DNA of 64,000 nt, taken from NCBI RefSeq assembly GCF_000620505.1, contig NZ_JIBC01000005.1:372001-436000 (forward strand). The letters run 5' to 3'. The notes under the pieces are model-generated. The model saw only the letters and a program-made list of their open reading frames with translations, searched no databases and had not been told where the DNA came from. This document shows, one piece after another, positions 18,482 to 27,357 of this stretch (positions within the stretch are counted from its first letter, which is position 1; every line of letters begins with the position of its first letter). Position numbers and translations under genes: made by a program. Source of the stretch: Sulfitobacter sp. 20_GPM-1509m (GTDB lineage: Bacteria; Pseudomonadota; Alphaproteobacteria; Rhodobacterales; Rhodobacteraceae).

Positions 18482-18810
18482 GCCGCCAGCCGCCAGTCCT
18501 TTTCGGACAGGAATCGCTGTTTTGACACCTCATAGCTGTGCAGCATCAGGGTGATGTCGACCTGATCGGCATGACCCTGTCGTGCCATCGCCTCGCCCCT
18601 CTGGCACAGTTGGGAAAAGTCGGCAAAGCCCAGGTTCAGCGCACAGCTTTTCAGGAAATGCAGGTCATGTTCCAGGGTCTCTGCCTGTGCCGAGGTGCGC
18701 AGGCGGTTTGTGACTGCTTCAACCTCTTCGATGAACAGGTCGATCACCTCGTCCATGTCATCGGCGCCAACCTGATCGCGCAATGCGGTCACCTGTTCCC
18801 AATCTATCAT
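18478..18810 (-). CDS. Histidine phosphotransfer (Hpt) domain protein
   Basis: The 110-residue protein is a stand-alone Hpt domain, which shuttles phosphate between receiver domains. The motif HFLKSCALNLGF contains the phosphorylatable histidine near residue 51, matching HxLKGxxxxxG with Ser in place of Gly. I used the second of two adjacent ATGs (18810) because AGGGGA is too close to the first. It is divergent from a receiver-PP2C phosphatase gene, with about 155 bases between, and probably works with it. Confidence 0.82.
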   Translation of the reverse strand: MIDWEQVTALRDQVGADDMDEVIDLFIEEVEAVTNRLRTSAQAETLEHDLHFLKSCALNLGFADFSQLCQRGEAMARQGHADQVDITLMLHSYEVSKQRFLSEKDWRLAA

Positions 18811-18966
18811 CATGGTCCCCTGTGTTGCGTGATCCAAAGGATGGGTCAGACAGGTAAACATCGGGTAAGTGATCGCAATTTTACGGATGTTTCAGGACAT
18901 GATGACCAATCGTTAATGCTGATCGGCCAATACGGTGGGTAAGACCCCTGAACTGGACTGAACCAC
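18811..18966. promoter_or_regulatory. Intergenic region between Hpt and receiver-PP2C genes
   Basis: This 156-base divergent control region is rather AT-rich for this genome. It should hold the promoters of both signalling genes. I recognise no clear sigma-70 box pair, EcfG motif or long inverted repeat in it. Confidence 0.4.
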
Positions 18967-20253
18967 ATGCAGCTTGCCACCCCGAACCTCGTCCCGCAGC
19001 GTGCCGATGACGCGCAACAGGGCGCGCGGCGGCGGCTGGCACTGATCGTGGACGACAGCCGCCTGCAACGGCGCATCCTGTGCAGATCGGTGCAGGCCTG
19101 GGGGTTCGACGTGATCGAAGCAGCCTCGGGCGATGCGGCGCTGGAGATTTGTCGTGATGTGACGCCTGATCTGGTGCTTAGCGATTGGATGATGCCGGGG
19201 ATGAACGGGCTGGAATTCTGCGACGCCTTTCGCAAGCTTCAGGGCGATGAGTACGGCTATTTCATCCTGCTGACCTCGAAATCCGAGAAAGAAGAGGTCG
19301 CCCGCGGGCTTGAGGCCGGGGCGGATGATTTTGTCAGCAAACCGGTGGACCTGAACGAATTGCGCGCGCGGATCACGGCCGGAGACCGCATTTTGCAGAT
19401 GCAGCGCGAGCTGACGGGCAAGAATCACTTGATTTCAAAGACCCTGCAAGAGCTTCAGCGCCTCTACGATAGCATCGACAAGGACCTGCTTGAGGCGAAG
19501 AAGTTGCAACAATCGCTGGTGCGCGAGCGGTCCGTTGTGCTGGATCAGGGGCATGTTTCGCTTTTGCTGCGGCCCAGCGGTCATGTGGGCGGCGACCTTG
19601 TGGGGTTTTTCCGCGCCGGCGAGGATCACCTGGGGCTTTATGCGATTGACGTGTCGGGTCACGGGATCAGCTCGGCGCTGATGACGGCGCGGCTGGCGGG
19701 GTATCTGTCATCCACCGCACCGGAACAGAACGTGGCGCTGGAGCCTCTTGGCGATGGCAGCTATCGCACCCGCCCGCCGCTTGCGGTGATGCAGACGATC
19801 AACAATCTGGTGCTGAACGAAATGGACACAGAGCATTATTTCACAATGCTTCTGGCCGACGTGGACCTGAGTACGGGCAAGGTGGCGCTGGCGCAGGCGG
19901 GGCATCCGCATCCGGTGGTACAGCGCCGCAGCGGCCAGATCGAGACCGTCGGCCCCGGTGGTTTTCCTGTCGGGCTGGTCCACGACGCCCAATTCTCGCA
20001 GTTCGATGTGCAACTGCACAGGGGTGACAGGCTGCTGTTGTGTTCGGACGGGGTGACCGAATGTCCCAATGTCGCCGCCGAGCTGTTGGATGAGGCCGGG
20101 TTAGAGACGATCATGGCCGATCTGCACGGGATCAAGGGCCCCGCCTTTTTCGAGGCTCTGGTTTGGAAGCTGAGCGAATTTGCAGGCAACCAGGACTTTC
20201 CCGACGACGTGTCGGGCGTGCTGTTCGAATATCAGGTCCGACCAGACGCATAG
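18967..20253 (+). CDS. Response regulator with PP2C-type (RsbU/SpoIIE) phosphatase output
   Basis: The 428-residue protein has a receiver domain at about residues 20-140 (LIVDDSRLQRRIL, phospho-Asp in LVLSDWMMPGMNGLEF, and the Lys in FVSKPVD). A coiled-coil linker follows, then a SpoIIE-type Ser/Thr phosphatase with GGDLVGFF, IDVSGHGISSALM and LLLCSDGVTE. Such proteins dephosphorylate anti-sigma-factor antagonists in partner-switching pathways or act in c-di-GMP-free stress signalling. The adjacent Hpt gene may feed its receiver. The 3' end overlaps the convergent Nudix gene by 22 bases. Confidence 0.9.
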   Translation: MQLATPNLVPQRADDAQQGARRRLALIVDDSRLQRRILCRSVQAWGFDVIEAASGDAALEICRDVTPDLVLSDWMMPGMNGLEFCDAFRKLQGDEYGYFILLTSKSEKEEVARGLEAGADDFVSKPVDLNELRARITAGDRILQMQRELTGKNHLISKTLQELQRLYDSIDKDLLEAKKLQQSLVRERSVVLDQGHVSLLLRPSGHVGGDLVGFFRAGEDHLGLYAIDVSGHGISSALMTARLAGYLSSTAPEQNVALEPLGDGSYRTRPPLAVMQTINNLVLNEMDTEHYFTMLLADVDLSTGKVALAQAGHPHPVVQRRSGQIETVGPGGFPVGLVHDAQFSQFDVQLHRGDRLLLCSDGVTECPNVAAELLDEAGLETIMADLHGIKGPAFFEALVWKLSEFAGNQDFPDDVSGVLFEYQVRPDA

Positions 20254-20678
20254 CGTTGCAGGAACATCCGGTCGCCGTCGTTGCCAAGGCTGTTGATCGC
20301 CTCATTCCACGGCAAGACCAGCGTGACATGGTCCGGTTCTACCGGATCGCAGACGCGCCGTGTGGGACGGGCGACAAACACCGTGCACAGCTTTTCGGCA
20401 CACAGGTCATATTCGGGCATGTAGACAAACCGCCGGAATGCGCCCAACCGCAGCGGTTGCGAGATCGCCCAGCCGGTTTCCTCCAGCACCTCGCGGTGCA
20501 GGGTTTGCAGGGGGGATTCGCCCGGATCAATGCCACCACCGGGCAGCTGGATGTCCAGCCAGTCGCCTTGCTGACCCGTCAAAAGCACGCCGCCCGGCAC
20601 CGGCAAAATCGCATAGGCGCCAGACCGTTGGGTGTATTTCTGACCTTTGATCGGGGGCGGTCCCACGCGTCGGATCAT
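20232..20678 (-). CDS. Nudix hydrolase
   Basis: This 148-residue Nudix protein has a complete box GGGIDPGESPLQTLHREVLEETGW, split here as GGGIDPGESP then REVLEETGW, with all metal-binding glutamates. Nudix enzymes hydrolyse nucleoside diphosphates linked to another group. The short length and lack of accessory domains resemble small MutT-like enzymes, but the substrate cannot be deduced. It is divergent from hslO, with about 77 bases between. Confidence 0.88.
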   Translation of the reverse strand: MIRRVGPPPIKGQKYTQRSGAYAILPVPGGVLLTGQQGDWLDIQLPGGGIDPGESPLQTLHREVLEETGWAISQPLRLGAFRRFVYMPEYDLCAEKLCTVFVARPTRRVCDPVEPDHVTLVLPWNEAINSLGNDGDRMFLQRYASGRT

Positions 20679-20755
20679 GGCTTGCCCCTTTTACTGCGGA
20701 TTGCGTCGCCTATATTGACGCGATATGCCAACGACCGGCGCATAAGGAAACCCCA

Positions 20756-21745
20756 ATGACACTCGGAAACCAACTCGTGTGGGACGACACGGTCCTGCCT
20801 TTTCAGCTTGATGCCTCGGACATTCGTGGCCGCGTGGCGCGGCTGGACGGTGTGTTGGGCGGTATTCTCAAACAACATGACTATCCCCCGCAGGTCGAAG
20901 CCCTGGTCGCCGAGATGGCGCTGCTGACCGCATTGATCGGCCAGACCATTAAACTGCGCTGGAAGCTGTCGCTGCAAGTGCAATCCAAAGGTCCGGTGCG
21001 GATGATCGCGACCGATTACTATGGTCCGTCCGAAGAGGGCGAACCGGCCCGCATCCGCGCCTATGCCAGCTATGACGCGGACCGGCTGACGGATGGTGCC
21101 CCGTTCGACAACATCGGCGAAGGCTATTTCGCGATCATCATTGATCAGGGTCAGGACATGGCCCCCTATCAGGGTATTTCGCCGCTGGTGGGCCCGACCC
21201 TGTCCGCCAGCGCCGAAGCGTATTTTGCCCAGTCCGAGCAGTTGCCGACACGGTTCCAGCTGAGCTTTGGCGAAAGCACCGAAGGCAATGGCGAGCCGCA
21301 CTGGCGCGCCGGTGGTGTGATGTTGCAGCATATGCCCGAGGCGTCGCCGCTGATGGCCAAGGCGCCCGGCGAAGGCGATATCCTGAAGCCGACCGACCTG
21401 TTGCACGGGGACAAGCAAGAGAACTGGAACCGCGTGAACATCCTGCTGGACACGGTCGAAGAGCTTGAGCTGATCGGCCCGCAGGTGCCGCCGAATGATC
21501 TGCTGACACGTTTGTTCCACGAGGAACTGCCGCGCGTATTTGATCCTCAAGCGGTGCGTTTTGGCTGCACCTGCTCGGAAGAGCGCGTGCGGCAAAGCCT
21601 GTCGATCTATTCGGCGCGCGACATCGAAACGATGACCACCGACGATGGCCGCGTGACCGCTGACTGCCAGTTCTGCGGCGCGCATTACGACCTGGACCCG
21701 AAAACGGTTGGTTTTGATGCAGAAAAGGCGCCCGGTGACGATTGA
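20756..21745 (+). CDS. hslO: Redox-regulated holdase chaperone Hsp33
   Basis: Hsp33 is a cytosolic chaperone activated by oxidation, which releases zinc from four cysteines. The 329-residue protein has the C-terminal zinc switch as CTC (RFGCTCSEERV) and CQFC (TADCQFCGAHY). The core includes an ALIGQTIKLRWKLSLQVQ region and a GYFAIIIDQG stretch. The gene overlaps the next Nudix gene, so hslO, the Nudix gene and cca look like one operon. Confidence 0.95.
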   Translation: MTLGNQLVWDDTVLPFQLDASDIRGRVARLDGVLGGILKQHDYPPQVEALVAEMALLTALIGQTIKLRWKLSLQVQSKGPVRMIATDYYGPSEEGEPARIRAYASYDADRLTDGAPFDNIGEGYFAIIIDQGQDMAPYQGISPLVGPTLSASAEAYFAQSEQLPTRFQLSFGESTEGNGEPHWRAGGVMLQHMPEASPLMAKAPGEGDILKPTDLLHGDKQENWNRVNILLDTVEELELIGPQVPPNDLLTRLFHEELPRVFDPQAVRFGCTCSEERVRQSLSIYSARDIETMTTDDGRVTADCQFCGAHYDLDPKTVGFDAEKAPGDD

Positions 21746-22328
21746 TCTGAACGCCATCAAGGCTGCGCTGGACCGTCCGGGGCGGCCGTCGTCCGATTTC
21801 GACCTGAACCCTGATGCGGTGCTGCCCGAGGGGCGCAAGTTGCGCCCTGCGGGTGTGCTGGCCGCCGTGGTCGAGGGCAGGACAGAGCTTGAGTTGATCC
21901 TGACCACGCGGTCCTCGGCGCTGAAGCATCATCCGGGGCAGATCGCCTTTCCGGGGGGCAAGCAGGAAGAGGCGGACGCCGATGTGACCGCCGCCGCCCT
22001 GCGCGAGGCGCATGAGGAGATCGGACTGCCGCCGGAACTGGTGCAGGTGCTGGGCACGCTGCCGCCGCATGAAACCGGCACCGGTTTTCTGGTCACACCG
22101 GTTCTGGCCTATGTCGGTGCGCCGTTTCAGGTCTTGCCCGAAACCGGCGAAGTGGCCGAGGTGTTCCGGGTGCCGCTGAGCCATGTGCTGAACCCTGACA
22201 ATTACATCACCCAGTCACGGCGCTGGCGCGGAGTGATGCGCACCTATTACACGGTGCCCTACGGTCCCTATTACATCTGGGGCGCAACCGCGCGTATGTT
22301 GCGGGCATGGACCGACCGGATGACATGA
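21735..22328 (+). CDS. Nudix CoA pyrophosphatase (NudL-type)
   Basis: The protein matches the coenzyme A diphosphatase subgroup. LILTTRSSALKHHPGQIAFPGGK is the CoA-specific motif region (LILTTRSSALKHHPG here), and REAHEEIGL completes the Nudix box. From GTG at 21735 it has 197 residues. That start follows AAAAGG by 7 bases and leaves an 11-base overlap with hslO; ATG at 21717 or 21708 are alternatives with longer overlap. The stop overlaps the cca start as ATGA. Confidence 0.88.
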   Translation: MTIDLNAIKAALDRPGRPSSDFDLNPDAVLPEGRKLRPAGVLAAVVEGRTELELILTTRSSALKHHPGQIAFPGGKQEEADADVTAAALREAHEEIGLPPELVQVLGTLPPHETGTGFLVTPVLAYVGAPFQVLPETGEVAEVFRVPLSHVLNPDNYITQSRRWRGVMRTYYTVPYGPYYIWGATARMLRAWTDRMT

Positions 22329-23479
22329 AACTGTCTGCCGATGTGCCCTGGCTGAACGATGCCGGGGCGCTGGCGCTGTGTGCCGCACTTGAGGGTGCGG
22401 GGTTTCAGGCGTTGTTTGTCGGTGGCTGCGTGCGCAACGCGGTTCTGGGTGTTCAGGCCAGTGACATCGACATTGCCACCGATGCAACACCGGATCAGGT
22501 GCAAAAGGTCTGCAAAGACGCCGGGTTCCGGACGATCCCGACCGGGATTGATCACGGCACGCTGACAGTGGTGATCGGGGGCGAACCCTATGAGGTCACC
22601 ACGTTCCGCAATGACGTTGAGACCGATGGACGGCGTGCGGTCGTCGCCTTTTCCACCGATGTGACCGAGGACGCGCGGCGGCGTGATTTCACGATGAACG
22701 CGCTCTATGCCCGCGCGGATGGCACGGTGGTTGACCCGCTGGGCGGTTTGCCCGATGCGCTGGCGCGGCGGGTGGTGTTCATCGACGATGCGGCCGCCCG
22801 CATCTGCGAGGATTACCTGCGCATCCTGCGGTTCTTCCGGTTCTCCGCATGGTACGCGGACCCCGCGCATGGTTTTGACGCCGATGCGCTGGCGGCGATT
22901 GCGGACCATCTGGACGGGCTGGCGCAGCTGTCCGCCGAACGGGTCGGGGCCGAGATGACCAAGCTTCTGGGCGCGCCCGATCCCGCACCTGCCGTGGCGG
23001 TGATGGAGCGCGTGGGCGTGTTGGCACAGGTGTTGACCGGCGCACAGGCGCGGTGGCTGGCGCCGCTGATCCACGCCGAATCCATGCTTGACCTGTCACC
23101 CGATCCGATGCGCCGTCTGGCGGTTCTGGGGGGTGAGGATGTGGCCGACCGGTTGCGTTTGTCACGGGCGGATGCGCGGAAACTCGCGGTTCAGCGTGAG
23201 CTTGCAGGCACCGGCGAAGGGGCTGCGGAACTGGGTTATCGCCACGGACGGAACGTCGCGCTGGATGTGATTGCACTGCGGTCTGCATTGTTCGAAACGC
23301 CTGTAAACGTGGGCGATGCGGCTGCCGCGGCCCGGGGTGATGCGGCGAAATTTCCAATCGCTGCGGGTGATCTGATGCCCGCGCTGCATGGCCCGGAACT
23401 GGGTGCAAAGCTGAAAGAGTTGGAGGCGCGTTGGATCGCTTCGGACTTTAAGCTGACCCGCGCGCAGCTTTTGGGCTGA
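22325..23479 (+). CDS. cca: CCA tRNA nucleotidyltransferase
   Basis: This enzyme adds or repairs the 3' CCA end of tRNAs; it belongs to the class II nucleotidyltransferase / poly(A) polymerase family. Motif A is FVGGCVRNAVLG with the metal-binding DIDIATDATPD. The RRDFTMNALYA motif and RILRFFRFSAWYA follow. From the ATGA overlap start at 22325 it has 384 residues; an ATG 18 bases earlier is also in frame. It closes the hslO-Nudix-cca unit. Confidence 0.95.
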   Translation: MKLSADVPWLNDAGALALCAALEGAGFQALFVGGCVRNAVLGVQASDIDIATDATPDQVQKVCKDAGFRTIPTGIDHGTLTVVIGGEPYEVTTFRNDVETDGRRAVVAFSTDVTEDARRRDFTMNALYARADGTVVDPLGGLPDALARRVVFIDDAAARICEDYLRILRFFRFSAWYADPAHGFDADALAAIADHLDGLAQLSAERVGAEMTKLLGAPDPAPAVAVMERVGVLAQVLTGAQARWLAPLIHAESMLDLSPDPMRRLAVLGGEDVADRLRLSRADARKLAVQRELAGTGEGAAELGYRHGRNVALDVIALRSALFETPVNVGDAAAAARGDAAKFPIAAGDLMPALHGPELGAKLKELEARWIASDFKLTRAQLLG

Positions 23480-23530
23480 CATTCCCCGCGTTTCGGGCTA
23501 TCTGGATGCAAGACACGAGGAGAGTGCGAC

Positions 23531-23557
23531 ATGTACCGCGGGATTTGGTTTTCATAA
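23531..23557 (+). CDS. Possible 8-codon leader peptide upstream of the ABC exporter
   Basis: The tiny reading frame encodes MYRGIWFS. It starts 8 bases after a strong GAGGAG ribosome site (23517-23522), much stronger than the one before the downstream ABC gene. The stop lies 71 bases before that gene. The region after it can form competing or pseudoknotted stems. Its size fits a regulatory leader peptide, but there is no direct evidence of translation. Confidence 0.45.
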   Translation: MYRGIWFS

Positions 23558-23565
23558 CCACAGCT

Positions 23566-23596
23566 GATTGAACGGGCTGCAATCGAGCGCAAGCCC
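23566..23596 (+). promoter_or_regulatory. Possible attenuator / pseudoknot before ABC exporter
   Basis: Two short stems interleave: GATTG (23566-23570) with CAATC (23580-23584), and GGGCT (23574-23578) with AGCCC (23592-23596). The arrangement allows an H-type pseudoknot or mutually exclusive hairpins, directly after the tiny leader frame and just before the exporter gene. The stems are only five base pairs each. Confidence 0.35.
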
Positions 23597-23628
23597 CAGT
23601 TGAATTCCGTCTTTCCTACAGGTCCCTC

Positions 23629-25467
23629 ATGTTCAAATTTTTCGAAAACCTCGTCGATCCCTATGCGCCTTTTGCCGAAACCAACACACCGCCAACGCGG
23701 TTGTGGCCGTTCATGCGCGAGTATGCCAAGCCGTTCAAAACAGTGTTTGTCCTGACGGGCATTCTGTCCATCGTCATAGCCGCGATTGAAATCGGGCTGA
23801 TCTATTACATGGGGCGGGTCGTTGACCTGCTGCAAGGTACGCCTTCCGAAGTCTGGGCGGCGCACAAGGTCGAGCTGATCGCGGTAGCCATCTTTATCCT
23901 GACGTTGCGGCCGCTGATCCAGTTGCTGGACGTGATGTTGCTGAACAATACGATCATCGTGAACTTTGGCACGTTGATCCGCTGGCGGTCGCACAAGCAT
24001 GTCCTGCGGCAGTCCGTCGGCTGGTTCGAGAACGACTTTGCCGGGCGCATCGCCAACCGCATCATGCAAACGCCCCCCGCCGCCGGCGAGGTGGTGTTTC
24101 AGGTGTTTGACGCGATTTCCTATTCGCTGGCCTATATGATCGGCGCGGCGATCCTGTTGTCCACGTCCGACGCACGGCTGTTGCTGCCGTTGGTGATCTG
24201 GATGGTGCTGTACGGATTGCTGATCAACTGGACGACCCGGCGCGTCGGTCCCGCGTCCAAGGCGGCATCGGATGCGCGCAGCGCGGTCACGGGCCGTGTG
24301 GTCGATGCCTATACCAACATTCATTCGGTCAAGATGTTCGCCCACCACGACAGCGAGCTGAACTATGCCAAGGAGGCGATCGAACACACGCGCAAGACGT
24401 TCCAGACCGAGATGCGGATTTTCACCACGATGGATTTCTCGCTGGTGGTGCTGAACGGTCTGCTGATCGTCGGTGTTGTCGGCTGGGCGATTGCGCTGTG
24501 GGTTCAGGGGCAGGCGTCGGTCGGCACGGTGGCGGCGGCCACGGCGCTGGCGCTGCGGCTGAACGCGATGACCGGCTGGATCATGTGGGCGCTGACCACG
24601 TTCTTCCGCGAACTGGGTGTTGTGGCCGAAGGGATGGAAACGATTGCCCAGCCGGTGACGCTGGTGGATGCGCCCAAGGCGAAGCCGCTGGCGCTGACCG
24701 ACGGGCGGATCGAGCTGAAGGCGTTGACGCATCACTATGGCCGCGCTTCGGGCGGGCTTGAGGCGATTGATCTGACGATCCAACCCGGCGAAAAGGTCGG
24801 GCTGATCGGACGGTCGGGCGCGGGCAAGTCCACGCTGGTCAAGCTGCTGTTGCGGTTTTACGACTCCGAAAGCGGGCGGATCGAGATTGACGGTCAGGAC
24901 ATCACCAAGGTGACGCAGGACAGTCTGCGGCTGAGTGTCGGTATGGTGCAGCAGGAAAGCAGCCTGTTGCACCGGTCGGTGCGCGAAAACATCCTGTACG
25001 GCAAACCCGATGCGACCGAGGCCGAGATGATCGCCGCCGCCAAACAGGCCGAGGCGCATGATTTCATCACCACGCTGACCGATCCGGCCGGTAACGTCGG
25101 CTATGACGCGCAGGTCGGCGAACGCGGTGTAAAGCTGTCGGGTGGTCAGCGGCAGCGGGTGACGCTGGCACGGGTGATCCTGAAGAACGCGCCGATCCTC
25201 TTGCTGGACGAGGCGACAAGCGCGCTGGACAGCGAGGTCGAGGAGGCGATTCAAGGCACGCTGTACAAGATGATGGAGGGCAAAACGGTGATCGCTATCG
25301 CACACCGTCTGTCGACCATTGCCGAAATGGATCGCATTCTGGTGCTGGACGCCGGAAAGATCATCGAAGACGGCAGCCACGACGCGCTTTTGGCCAAGGG
25401 CGGACTATATAGCCAGTTCTGGACCCGCCAGTCGGGCGGTTTCCTGAACCCAGAGGACCCGGCATGA
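23629..25467 (+). CDS. ABC exporter, fused permease-ATPase, first subunit
   Basis: The 612-residue protein is a half-size type IV ABC exporter (MsbA/multidrug family). The N-terminal half, about residues 40-320, holds the membrane helices. The C-terminal ATPase has Walker A IGRSGAGKSTLVKLLL, signature [14 protein letters not shown] and Walker B ILLLDEATSALD with the catalytic Glu. It overlaps the next, similar gene as ATGA, so the two likely make a heterodimer. The substrate is unknown; multidrug, lipid or peptide export are all possible. Confidence 0.92.
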   Translation: MFKFFENLVDPYAPFAETNTPPTRLWPFMREYAKPFKTVFVLTGILSIVIAAIEIGLIYYMGRVVDLLQGTPSEVWAAHKVELIAVAIFILTLRPLIQLLDVMLLNNTIIVNFGTLIRWRSHKHVLRQSVGWFENDFAGRIANRIMQTPPAAGEVVFQVFDAISYSLAYMIGAAILLSTSDARLLLPLVIWMVLYGLLINWTTRRVGPASKAASDARSAVTGRVVDAYTNIHSVKMFAHHDSELNYAKEAIEHTRKTFQTEMRIFTTMDFSLVVLNGLLIVGVVGWAIALWVQGQASVGTVAAATALALRLNAMTGWIMWALTTFFRELGVVAEGMETIAQPVTLVDAPKAKPLALTDGRIELKALTHHYGRASGGLEAIDLTIQPGEKVGLIGRSGAGKSTLVKLLLRFYDSESGRIEIDGQDITKVTQDSLRLSVGMVQQESSLLHRSVRENILYGKPDATEAEMIAAAKQAEAHDFITTLTDPAGNVGYDAQVGERGVKLSGGQRQRVTLARVILKNAPILLLDEATSALDSEVEEAIQGTLYKMMEGKTVIAIAHRLSTIAEMDRILVLDAGKIIEDGSHDALLAKGGLYSQFWTRQSGGFLNPEDPA

Positions 25468-27296
25468 ACATTGCCAAATGGATACACGCCTTTCGTCCCG
25501 CAGACGGACCGCCACCACAGACCCTGACCCCCTTCATGCGCTGGGCGCTGTCGGGGGCGTGGCCTGCGTTGTGGATCGCTGCGTTTTTCTCGGCGGCGGC
25601 AGGCACGGTCGAGGCGGGGACGGCGTGGATTCTGGGCAAGGTGATTGACGCCAGTTCGGCGCTGGGTCCTGACGGGTTCTTTGCGCCGGACAACCTTGTC
25701 CTGATCCTGGGCGCGGTTGCGTTCTTTCTGCTGGCGCGGCCCTTGTTGTTTGGTCTGTCCTCTTCGGCGAACGCGATCATCGTTCAGCCGAACCTGAACC
25801 CGCTGGTGCTGTCGCGTCTGCACCGCTGGACGCTGGGGCAGTCGGTGCGGTTCTTTGACAACGATTTCGCCGGCCGTATCGCGCAAAAGCAGATGCAGAC
25901 CGCGCGGGCGGTGACGGATGTGGTTGTCGAGGTGATCAACGTCGTCGCCTTTGCGCTGGCGTCGCTGGCGGGGTCCATGCTGTTGCTGGTGGCGATTGAC
26001 TGGAAGATCGGGCTGGGCTTTCTGGTCTGGCTGACGGGGTATTTCCTGATGATCCGCTGGTTCCTGCCGCGCATCCGCCATCGCTCTGCGGCGCGGGCCG
26101 GCGCGCGGGCGATGGTGTCGGGGCAGATCGTGGATACGATTACCAACATCAAGACGGTCAAGCTGTTCGCCCACGACGATCACGAAGACCGCGCGGCGCT
26201 GGGCGCCATGGGCAACTTCCGCCGGACCGCGTTGGATTTTGGCTATCTCTCGGCGGGCTTCCGGTTCTGCCTGATGACGCTGGCGGGGCTGTTGCCGGTG
26301 CTGCTGCTGGGCTGGACGCTGATCCTGTGGAAACAGGGCATTGCCACACAGGGCGACATCGTCGCCGCCGGTGCCGTGGCCATCCGTATTGCGCAGATGA
26401 CGGGTTGGGTCAGCTTTACGCTGATGGCGATCTATTCCAGCATCGGCGAGATCGAGGACGGCATTCACACGCTGACCCCGCGCAACCGGACCGAAAACAA
26501 CCCCGATGCGCGTGATCTGGACGTGGGACGGGGTGGCATCGTTATCAAGGATCTGGACTTTGCCTACGGACGCGACGTGGGCGGGATCTCGGGCGTGAAC
26601 CTGCACATCGAGCCGGGGCAAAAGATCGGCATCGTCGGCGCTTCGGGCGCGGGGAAGTCGACCCTCGTGGCGTTGCTGCTGCGGCTGTACGAGACCGAAG
26701 GCGGCACGATCAGCATCGACGGGACCGACACCAGCACCGTGACACAGGAAAGCCTGCGGCGCAGCATCAGCATGGTCACGCAGGAAACGGCAATGTTCAA
26801 CCGCTCGGCCATGGACAACATCCGCTATGGCCGCCCCGAGGCGACGGACGAAGAGGTGTTTCAGGCCGCCCGCGAGGCCGAGGCGCACAGCTTCATTCTG
26901 GATCTGGAAGATCACAAGGGTCGCACCGGTTATCACGCACATCTGGGCGAGCGTGGGGTGAAACTGTCCGGCGGCCAACGCCAACGGATTGCGCTGGCCC
27001 GCGCCATTCTGAAAAACGCGCCGATCCTGATTTTGGACGAGGCAACCAGCGCGCTGGACAGCGAGGTCGAGGCGGCGATTCAATCGGCGCTGGACCGAGT
27101 GATGCAGGGCAAGACCGTGCTGGCCATCGCCCACCGTCTGTCGACGCTGACCGAAATGGACCGGATCATCGTGATGGATCAGGGCCGGATCGTCGAGGAC
27201 GGCAGCCATGAGGCGCTGTTGAAAGAGGGCGGGCTTTACGCGCAGTACTGGAACCTTCAGTCGGGTGGGTTCCTGCGGACCGAAGCGGCAGAGTAG
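25464..27296 (+). CDS. ABC exporter, fused permease-ATPase, second subunit
   Basis: This 610-residue half-transporter is a paralogue of the preceding gene and shares its layout and many motifs (NDFAGRIAQKQMQT against NDFAGRIANRIMQT). Walker A is VGASGAGKSTLVALLL, the signature is [14 protein letters not shown] and Walker B is ILILDEATSALD. Both subunits keep complete catalytic residues, so both ATP sites of a heterodimer should be active. A strong hairpin terminator follows. Confidence 0.92.
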   Translation: MNIAKWIHAFRPADGPPPQTLTPFMRWALSGAWPALWIAAFFSAAAGTVEAGTAWILGKVIDASSALGPDGFFAPDNLVLILGAVAFFLLARPLLFGLSSSANAIIVQPNLNPLVLSRLHRWTLGQSVRFFDNDFAGRIAQKQMQTARAVTDVVVEVINVVAFALASLAGSMLLLVAIDWKIGLGFLVWLTGYFLMIRWFLPRIRHRSAARAGARAMVSGQIVDTITNIKTVKLFAHDDHEDRAALGAMGNFRRTALDFGYLSAGFRFCLMTLAGLLPVLLLGWTLILWKQGIATQGDIVAAGAVAIRIAQMTGWVSFTLMAIYSSIGEIEDGIHTLTPRNRTENNPDARDLDVGRGGIVIKDLDFAYGRDVGGISGVNLHIEPGQKIGIVGASGAGKSTLVALLLRLYETEGGTISIDGTDTSTVTQESLRRSISMVTQETAMFNRSAMDNIRYGRPEATDEEVFQAAREAEAHSFILDLEDHKGRTGYHAHLGERGVKLSGGQRQRIALARAILKNAPILILDEATSALDSEVEAAIQSALDRVMQGKTVLAIAHRLSTLTEMDRIIVMDQGRIVEDGSHEALLKEGGLYAQYWNLQSGGFLRTEAAE

Positions 27297-27310
27297 GACC
27301 GCACATGCAA

Positions 27311-27336
27311 AAGCCGCCCGATGATACGGGCGGCTT
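27311..27336. terminator. Bidirectional Rho-independent terminator (ABC exporter / phoD)
   Basis: A perfect 10-bp stem AAGCCGCCCG / CGGGCGGCTT with the loop ATGATA lies between the convergent ABC exporter and phoD genes. An A-run before and a T-rich tail after suit termination in both directions. Confidence 0.85.
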
Positions 27337-27357
27337 TGGTGTTTCAGGCGGCAAAGC

